Source of the DNA: Rothia nasimurium
Lineage (GTDB): Bacteria > Actinomycetota > Actinomycetes > Actinomycetales > Micrococcaceae
Assembly (NCBI RefSeq): GCF_928382285.1
Contig: NZ_CAKMSS010000007.1
Span: 61,430 to 125,429, forward strand
Direction: 5' to 3'
Length of the DNA stretch: 64,000 bases
A program made the position numbers and the translations under genes. Each line of letters begins with the position of its first letter. The first letter of the stretch is position 1. The notes under the pieces were generated by a model. The model was not told the origin of the DNA. It ran no database searches and worked only from the letters and a program-made list of their open reading frames with translations. Positions 60,267 through 64,000 of the stretch are shown here, one piece after another.

Positions 60267-60923
60267 GTGGACTCAACCTTCGTCACCGACAAACTCATCC
60301 CCGCCCTCGGCGACACCCTCTACATGGTCTCACTGACCATGCTGGTCGCCGGTGCCCTGGGCATGATCTTCGGCCTGCTGCTCTACACCACCCGCCAGGG
60401 CAATATCCTGGCTAACCGCTTCGTCAACATCCTGCTGAACGTCGTGGTTAACGTGGTACGCCCCATCCCCTTCATTATCCTGCTCGCAGCTCTGGGCCCT
60501 CTGACCCAGATGGTGGTCGGCACCCGCCTGGGCGTCAACGCTGCCATCTTCGCCATGGTCTTTGGCGCAACCTTCGCCATCGCCCGCATCGTCGAGCAGA
60601 ACATGGTATCGATTGATCCCGGTGTTATTGAGGCCGCCCGCGCCATGGGCGCCTCCAAGATGCGTATTCTCTTCACCGTCATGATCCCCGAAGCCCTCGG
60701 CCCGCTGATCCTGGGCTACACCTTCCTGGTCATCGGCGTGGTCGATATGTCGGCTATGGCCGGCTACATCGGCGGTGGCGGCCTGGGTAAGGTCGCCCTG
60801 GTGGACGGCTACCAGCGCTTCAACGAGGTCATTACCTGGTCGGTTGTCGCCGTCATTATTATTCTGGTGCAGCTCATCCAGCTGGTGGGCAACATGCTGG
60901 CCCGCAAGGTCATGCGCCGATAA
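60267..60923 (+). CDS. metI: Methionine ABC transporter permease MetI
   Basis: Membrane channel of the importer. The 218-residue protein has about five helices, VNVVRPIPFIILLAALGP, and the EAA loop IDPGVIEAARAMGASKMRIL, typical of MetI. GTG start directly after metN with AGGAG inside the metN 3' end. Confidence 0.95.
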   Translation: MDSTFVTDKLIPALGDTLYMVSLTMLVAGALGMIFGLLLYTTRQGNILANRFVNILLNVVVNVVRPIPFIILLAALGPLTQMVVGTRLGVNAAIFAMVFGATFAIARIVEQNMVSIDPGVIEAARAMGASKMRILFTVMIPEALGPLILGYTFLVIGVVDMSAMAGYIGGGGLGKVALVDGYQRFNEVITWSVVAVIIILVQLIQLVGNMLARKVMRR

Positions 60924-61055
60924 GGCAGTACAGGGTGGGCTGGCAGGCATGCTTGCGTCTGCGACCCTCTCATTCCTCGCCTGGGGGCTCGTCATGATTC
61001 ACGCCAGCCCCGAGCCAGCAGACGCCGCGCATGCCTGCCAGCCCCTTCTACTAAG

Positions 61056-61118
61056 TACCCCAGTTTTGGTGCAGATACCCCAGGTAAAAACGGGGGTATC
61101 TGCACTAAAACCGGGGTA
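61056..61118. repeat. 26-bp-arm imperfect palindrome
   Basis: The arms at 61056-61081 and 61093-61118 match as inverted repeats at 24 of 26 positions around an 11-nt centre. No U-tract follows. It lies between metI and the toxin-antitoxin module, next to the left direct repeat. A protein-binding site, palindromic repeat unit or non-canonical terminator is possible. Confidence 0.6.
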
Positions 61119-61152
61119 GCTAAGGACCGGTTTCCCTTCGGGAGCCGGCCCT
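61117..61152 (+). repeat. Direct repeat left of the toxin-antitoxin module
   Basis: These 36 bp match 61711-61746 at 31 positions, starting with TAGCTAAGG and ending with GCCGGCCCT. Each copy also folds as a hairpin (GGACCGG/CCGGCCC type). The pair brackets the RelE/antitoxin genes. Confidence 0.7.
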
Positions 61153-61158
61153 AAATCT

Positions 61159-61431
61159 TTATAAATAAATCTTAGAACGATGGCCAACCTCAAGAGCCAG
61201 TATGATGAACTCGCCCTGATTGAAGTGGAGGATGACCCGGTAATTCCCAATGCGATAGCGCCAAAGCCCAGAGTAATTACCGGTAAGGGCCTTGCACTGG
61301 GCAACAGGTTCCGGCGACTCAGAAAGTCTCTCTAAAGTAGCCAGTATTCGTCGAGCTACCGGCTTATCTAGCTTTTTGAGGTCCTTGAGGAAGTCTGGGT
61401 CATAGCGAAGATTCCACTGTTCCGCGGCCAT
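61159..61431 (-). CDS. RelE/ParE-family toxin
   Basis: A 90-residue type II toxin, probably a ribosome-dependent mRNA endonuclease. It has the RelE fold pattern WNLRYDPDFLKDLKKLDKPV, CKALTGNYSGLWRYRIGNYR and VILHFNQGEFIILALEVGHR. Conserved basic residues (K18, K19, R57, R59, R64 region) and the C-terminal RSKIYL are in place. The antitoxin gene ends 1 bp upstream, so the two are tightly coupled. Confidence 0.93.
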   Translation of the reverse strand: MAAEQWNLRYDPDFLKDLKKLDKPVARRILATLERLSESPEPVAQCKALTGNYSGLWRYRIGNYRVILHFNQGEFIILALEVGHRSKIYL

Positions 61432-61432
61432 C

Positions 61433-61669
61433 TTAGAGACCTAGTTCAGCCCGGATTTCTGCGGTGCTGTAGGTTGCTCTTTCCCCTTTCTGGATAGCCT
61501 GGACCTTGGCGTGCAGCTGCGCTGCATGTTCAGCTTCAGCGATATGCTCTTCAATGATGCTCCGGGCACAATACGCCACAGAACGGTCAGACTCAGTAGC
61601 AAGTTTGCTGAGACGTTCCTTCAAGGAAGAGGGAATGCGGATGGTGAGGACGCTATCGGCAACAGTCAT
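61433..61669 (-). CDS. Ribbon-helix-helix antitoxin of the RelE module
   Basis: A 78-residue antitoxin. The N-terminal ribbon-helix-helix (VADSVLTIRIPSSLKERLSK then ATESDRSVAYCARSIIEEHI) binds DNA. The C-terminal helix (HAKVQAIQKGERATYSTAEI) should wrap the toxin. The longer frame upstream to 61963 is a shadow: the ATG at 61669 starts exactly where the domain does. That ATG lies inside a palindrome (61667-61697) that fits an autoregulatory operator. Confidence 0.9.
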   Translation of the reverse strand: MTVADSVLTIRIPSSLKERLSKLATESDRSVAYCARSIIEEHIAEAEHAAQLHAKVQAIQKGERATYSTAEIRAELGL

Positions 61670-61697
61670 GTATTCATTGTATGACAGTGAATACATG
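61667..61697. promoter_or_regulatory. Operator palindrome of the toxin-antitoxin operon
   Basis: Perfect 10-bp arms CATGTATTCA and TGAATACATG around an 11-nt AT-rich centre overlap the antitoxin start codon. Ribbon-helix-helix antitoxins usually repress their own promoter at such sites. Confidence 0.7.
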
Positions 61698-61710
61698 AAA
61701 GAAATAGATT

Positions 61711-61753
61711 TAGCTAAGGGCCGGTTCCCCGCCGGGCGCCGGCCCTTTTGCTG
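61711..61753 (+). repeat. Direct repeat right of the toxin-antitoxin module, with terminator-like end
   Basis: Second copy (61711-61746) of the 36-bp repeat. The GGGCCGG/CCGGCCC stem is followed by TTTT, so on the plus strand it can also act as an intrinsic terminator; on the minus strand the leading AAGG gives CCTT only. Confidence 0.65.
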
Positions 61754-61754
61754 T

Positions 61755-62354
61755 CTAGTCGTTTTTCTTGCCGCTAATCCAGGACGAGTCATAGAGCCCG
61801 CCCAGACCCGGCCCGTCCCCGCCCTTCCGGTCGGTGCCGCGTTCAAGCTCCTGCTCGTAGAGGCGCTCCGCAAAATCGGTGGGGCGCATGAGCCGCTCGT
61901 CGTCCTCATCGTCGTGGTCAGTGAACCGGGAGAGGGCAAAGATTCCGTAGAGCAGGGCAGCAAAGAGTAGGAAGAAGAAGGCCAGCTCAGCCCACATAAT
62001 CACGTAGTTACGGCGCAGTTCCGGGGTTGCGTCGCTATAGATAGCGGGCACTACCAAGAAAGATGCCACCGCCAGAATCACCGCCAGGATAGTAAGAGAG
62101 TGCGGTAGCCAGTACCAGCGGCTGCGGGGCCGTTTGCCCCGCTGGCTGCCGGGGCTCGTCCGCGCTGGGTGGGCGGTGGCGCCTGACCCGAGCGGTGCGG
62201 ACGCCTGCCCCGGCATCTGCTCTTCAGCCCCCTGCTCCCCGGTCAGGGCCTGGGGCGGGAGGAATTCGCGGTAGTAGGCGCGTTCGTCGTCGCTGAGGTC
62301 TTCGATGCGGCGGCCGTAGCGGGAGGGGCGCGGGTTCTGCTCGGGGTCTGTCAC
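61755..62354 (-). CDS. Hypothetical two-helix membrane protein
   Basis: A 199-residue protein. The N-terminus (about 1-85) is polar and Pro/Arg-rich, with SRYGRRIEDLSDDERAYYRE. Two membrane helices follow (about 88-110 and 122-145), then an acidic segment (HDDEDDERLMRPTDF) and a Gly/Asp-rich tail. Codon use fits the chromosome. It is downstream of the HAD gene (27-bp gap), so it shares an operon. No family recognised. Confidence 0.7.
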   Translation of the reverse strand: MTDPEQNPRPSRYGRRIEDLSDDERAYYREFLPPQALTGEQGAEEQMPGQASAPLGSGATAHPARTSPGSQRGKRPRSRWYWLPHSLTILAVILAVASFLVVPAIYSDATPELRRNYVIMWAELAFFFLLFAALLYGIFALSRFTDHDDEDDERLMRPTDFAERLYEQELERGTDRKGGDGPGLGGLYDSSWISGKKND

Positions 62355-62381
62355 TGCTCGTCCTTGAGAAGGTGGTGAGGG

Positions 62382-63122
62382 TTAGCGGTCGCGGTCGGGC
62401 AGGTGCCCTACCCAGGCGTCGAGCTGGGCGAGGAAGGCTGGGTCGGTAAAGGAGCTAAACCGCCCGATCCCTGCCGTCAGCAGGGGAGCGGGGGTGGCGG
62501 CGTCCGGCTCTGGCTGGTAAATCAGGCAGTTGGTGCCAGCTGCGGTAGCGGCCCTCATGCCGGTGACGGAGTCTTCCACGGTGAGGGCCTGCTCGGGGGC
62601 AAAGCCCAGGCGGCGGGTTGCTTCGAGGTAGATGTCGGGGGCGGGTTTGCCTTCTTTGACGTCGTGGAAGGAGACCCAGGTATCCAGGTAGGGGGCGTAG
62701 CCGAAGTGGGTGAGTTTTTTGGTCAGCAGTTTGCCGCCGGAGTTGGACGCTACCGCCACGGGGATTTTGGCTGAGAGGAGTTTGACGACGTCGAGGGCGC
62801 CGTCGATTGCGGTGACGCCTCGGTCGATGATGTCGAACTCGGTGGTGGTGATGGTGGTGTAGACGCTGTCGCGGAAGGCTTCGGGGGAGCCGTCGAATTC
62901 GGAGGCCAGCGGGGTGAGGGCTGAGAGACGGTCGGCAAGATCGCCGGCTGAGATGCCGACGAGGGAGGCTTCGAGTTCGGGGGTGAGCTCTACCCGGTAG
63001 TGTTTGAACATTTCGGCCTGGATTTTGCCCCAGAGGGTTTCGGAGTCGAGCAGGACGCCGTCGCAGTCGAAGACGGCGCAGGCGGGGGCAAAATCGGTGG
63101 GGGCTGAGTGGAGTTCAAACAT
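62382..63122 (-). CDS. HAD-superfamily phosphatase, beta-phosphoglucomutase-like
   Basis: A 246-residue HAD hydrolase. Motif I is VFDCDGVLLDSE (nucleophile Asp near residue 19, second Asp two on). The helical cap has motif II in VAVASNSGG, the Lys in GKPAPDIYLEATRRLG, and motif IV is VEDSVTGMRAATAAG. This is the subfamily of sugar phosphatases and phosphoglucomutases; the precise substrate is not predictable. Confidence 0.9.
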   Translation of the reverse strand: MFELHSAPTDFAPACAVFDCDGVLLDSETLWGKIQAEMFKHYRVELTPELEASLVGISAGDLADRLSALTPLASEFDGSPEAFRDSVYTTITTTEFDIIDRGVTAIDGALDVVKLLSAKIPVAVASNSGGKLLTKKLTHFGYAPYLDTWVSFHDVKEGKPAPDIYLEATRRLGFAPEQALTVEDSVTGMRAATAAGTNCLIYQPEPDAATPAPLLTAGIGRFSSFTDPAFLAQLDAWVGHLPDRDR

Positions 63123-63151
63123 AGTTCTATGCTCTCATACGAGGCACTCCG

Positions 63152-63724
63152 CTAGCCTGCTTTTGCTGCGGGGTAGGTTTGGGCTGTTGAGGGATCGCCC
63201 TTGAACTCTGCTAGGCAGATAGTGCCTGCTTCTATGGATTCACCGCCGATACCTGCGGTGTAGACTACGGTGGATCCGTCGTCGAGGTCGGTGGCGATTT
63301 GCATCATGCCTTTGCTGGCGCCGACGTTGCGGACGGTGAGCCCGTGTGCTTCCCAGGTGGTGCGGACGTTTTCTATTTGTTGCTGGTAGTTTTCGTTGTG
63401 GAGGTTTAGGTCGTAGGTGGTCCCAGCCATTAGTTCTAGTTTTCCTTGGCCGTTGTCGCAGGGGAAGACGGTGACATCGGCCCAGGATGCTTCTTGGTGG
63501 GGGAAGGGTTCGGTATTGTTTTTCCAGCGGAATTTTGTTTCGTTGCCGTTGGCTGAGGTGGCGAGGGTGACGGTGGTGTAGAGGTTGTGGAAGACCTCGT
63601 TAGCTGTGGGTTGGGGGTCGTCTTGAGAGGTGGTCATGGAACTACAGCCTGTCACTACAAAAATAATTACGAACAAAAAACTATATACACTACGCTTCAC
63701 CGTAGTACTCGCATAAATCTTCAT
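63152..63724 (-). CDS. LppA-like lipoprotein of unknown function
   Basis: A 190-residue exported lipoprotein with signal KRSVYSFLFVIIFVVTGC. The mature part is Asn/Thr/Glu-rich with a cysteine pair (FPCDNGQG, TICLAEF) and GIGGESIEAG near the end. GGAG lies 9 bp before the ATG at 63724. That ATG overlaps the TGA stop of the truncated upstream frame (ATGA), so the two were translationally coupled. Actinobacterial lipoproteins placed like this can be immunity partners of secreted toxins, but this is only a suggestion. Confidence 0.72.
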   Translation of the reverse strand: MKIYASTTVKRSVYSFLFVIIFVVTGCSSMTTSQDDPQPTANEVFHNLYTTVTLATSANGNETKFRWKNNTEPFPHQEASWADVTVFPCDNGQGKLELMAGTTYDLNLHNENYQQQIENVRTTWEAHGLTVRNVGASKGMMQIATDLDDGSTVVYTAGIGGESIEAGTICLAEFKGDPSTAQTYPAAKAG

Positions 63725-63878
63725 TGTGGGTCTCCATCCTGAATACTCTCCCACTCAATACCGTGAGCCCGGGCATATTCCTTGAGTTTTTCTAAGTCCT
63801 CAGCAGAAGACATGTTCTTGCGTTCATTAGCAGGCTCATAGCCGTAGATATCAGCACCCCGCCATGCAACCTGTGATA
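63721..63878 (-). pseudogene. 3' remnant of a gene truncated by an IS element
   Basis: On the minus strand about 52 codons read without interruption: QVAWRGADIYGYEPANERKN, then SSAEDLEKLKEYARAHGIEW and ESIQDGDPQ before TGA. The stop overlaps the lipoprotein start. Upstream, the frame enters the end of an IS3-type element and meets a TAA at 63889. The rest of the gene is presumably on the far side of the element, outside the window. Its family is not recognised. Confidence 0.65.
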
Positions 63879-64000
63879 TGTACTGGCTTTAGTTCCGACA
63901 ATTATAAGACCACTAAAGCACCATCAACCACCTCCTGCGGAGTCCGATAACCAAGACTCTGATGCAACCGACCAGCATTCCACCAAGCAACCCAAGACGC
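63879..64000 (-). mobile_element. Right end of an IS3-family-like insertion sequence
   Basis: The last ~120 bp hold the 3' end of a transposase gene and what should be a terminal inverted repeat, beginning near TGTACTGGCTTTAGTTCCGA (63879-63898). The other end is beyond the window. Confidence 0.7.
63913..64000 (-). CDS. IS3-type transposase (OrfB), C-terminal part
   Basis: Partial gene cut by the window edge. The minus-strand frame reads ASWVAWWNAGRLHQSLGYRT then PQEVVDGAL and stop. This matches the rve-domain tail of IS3-group transposases (W-N-x-x-R-x-H-x-x-L-G-Y-x-x-P). The catalytic DDE residues lie outside the window. Confidence 0.85.
   Translation of the reverse strand, partial: RLGLLGGMLVGCIRVLVIGLRRRWLMVL

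Noticed and set aside
61433..61963. 176-residue version of the antitoxin
   Set aside because: The added N-terminal 98 residues read through the operator palindrome, the direct repeat and the 3' end of the neighbouring gene; the domain begins at the ATG at 61669.
1..64000. CRISPR array
   Set aside because: No series of short direct repeats with regular unique spacers is visible anywhere in the window, and no cas-like gene.

Overview
The window is high-GC actinobacterial chromosome. Gene content and style suggest a Micrococcaceae member, most like Rothia: pst and Pit phosphate systems, E1alpha/E1beta/E2 of a 2-oxo acid dehydrogenase, metQNI, a CstA/YbdD pair, several tRNA-Ser genes with encoded CCA ends, and many GTG starts. 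The genus is inferred from gene content only.

Layout. 1-8.3 kb holds phosphate uptake (pstCAB; Pit plus its DUF47 partner behind a structured 5' leader), a pyruvyl-transferase-family gene and a FetB-like permease. 8.36-19.28 kb is accessory DNA in a tRNA-Lys gene. The intact tRNA is followed by two further copies of its last ~45 bp (10088 and 19237), which mark two tandem islands. Island A (1.7 kb) carries a HEPN/Abi-type protein overlapping a methyltransferase. Island B (9.1 kb) carries an XRE regulator whose frame runs through the repeat, a decapitated serine recombinase, and a copper-resistance locus: DUF305, CopB, a CopZ-like protein and CopSR, divergent from CueP and multicopper oxidase. 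A CsoR-type operator and a CopR tandem-repeat box are readable. No intact integrase is present.

19.4-36.6 kb is mostly housekeeping: a 3-hydroxyacyl-CoA dehydrogenase, sulfurtransferase, two secreted proteins of unknown role, RecQ-like helicase, TadA, upp, a PhoB-type DNA-binding protein without a receiver domain, SixA, tRNA-Ser genes for three anticodons (CGA, GCU, UGA), a quinone oxidoreductase and CstA. 37-44 kb has an acyltransferase and a two-component system divergent from an FtsX-type ABC exporter, in the arrangement of corynebacterial ChrSA-HrtBA heme detoxification. 44.3-49.5 kb has tRNA-Thr, an aminotransferase and the 2-oxo acid dehydrogenase operon. 50-53.1 kb is an unusual signalling operon: response regulator, histidine kinase with a probable CTG start, and a membrane protein with a degenerate kinase-like tail. 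54-61 kb has an acyl-CoA ligase, NagA and the methionine importer. The right end has a RelE-type toxin-antitoxin module between direct repeats, a HAD phosphatase, a lipoprotein gene, and the end of an IS3-type element that truncates the ORF upstream of the lipoprotein.

The most novel-looking items are the HEPN/Abi-methyltransferase cassette in island A, the structured leader of the Pit operon, the kinase/pseudokinase operon, and the pair of secreted beta-rich proteins at 21.5-22.8 kb.
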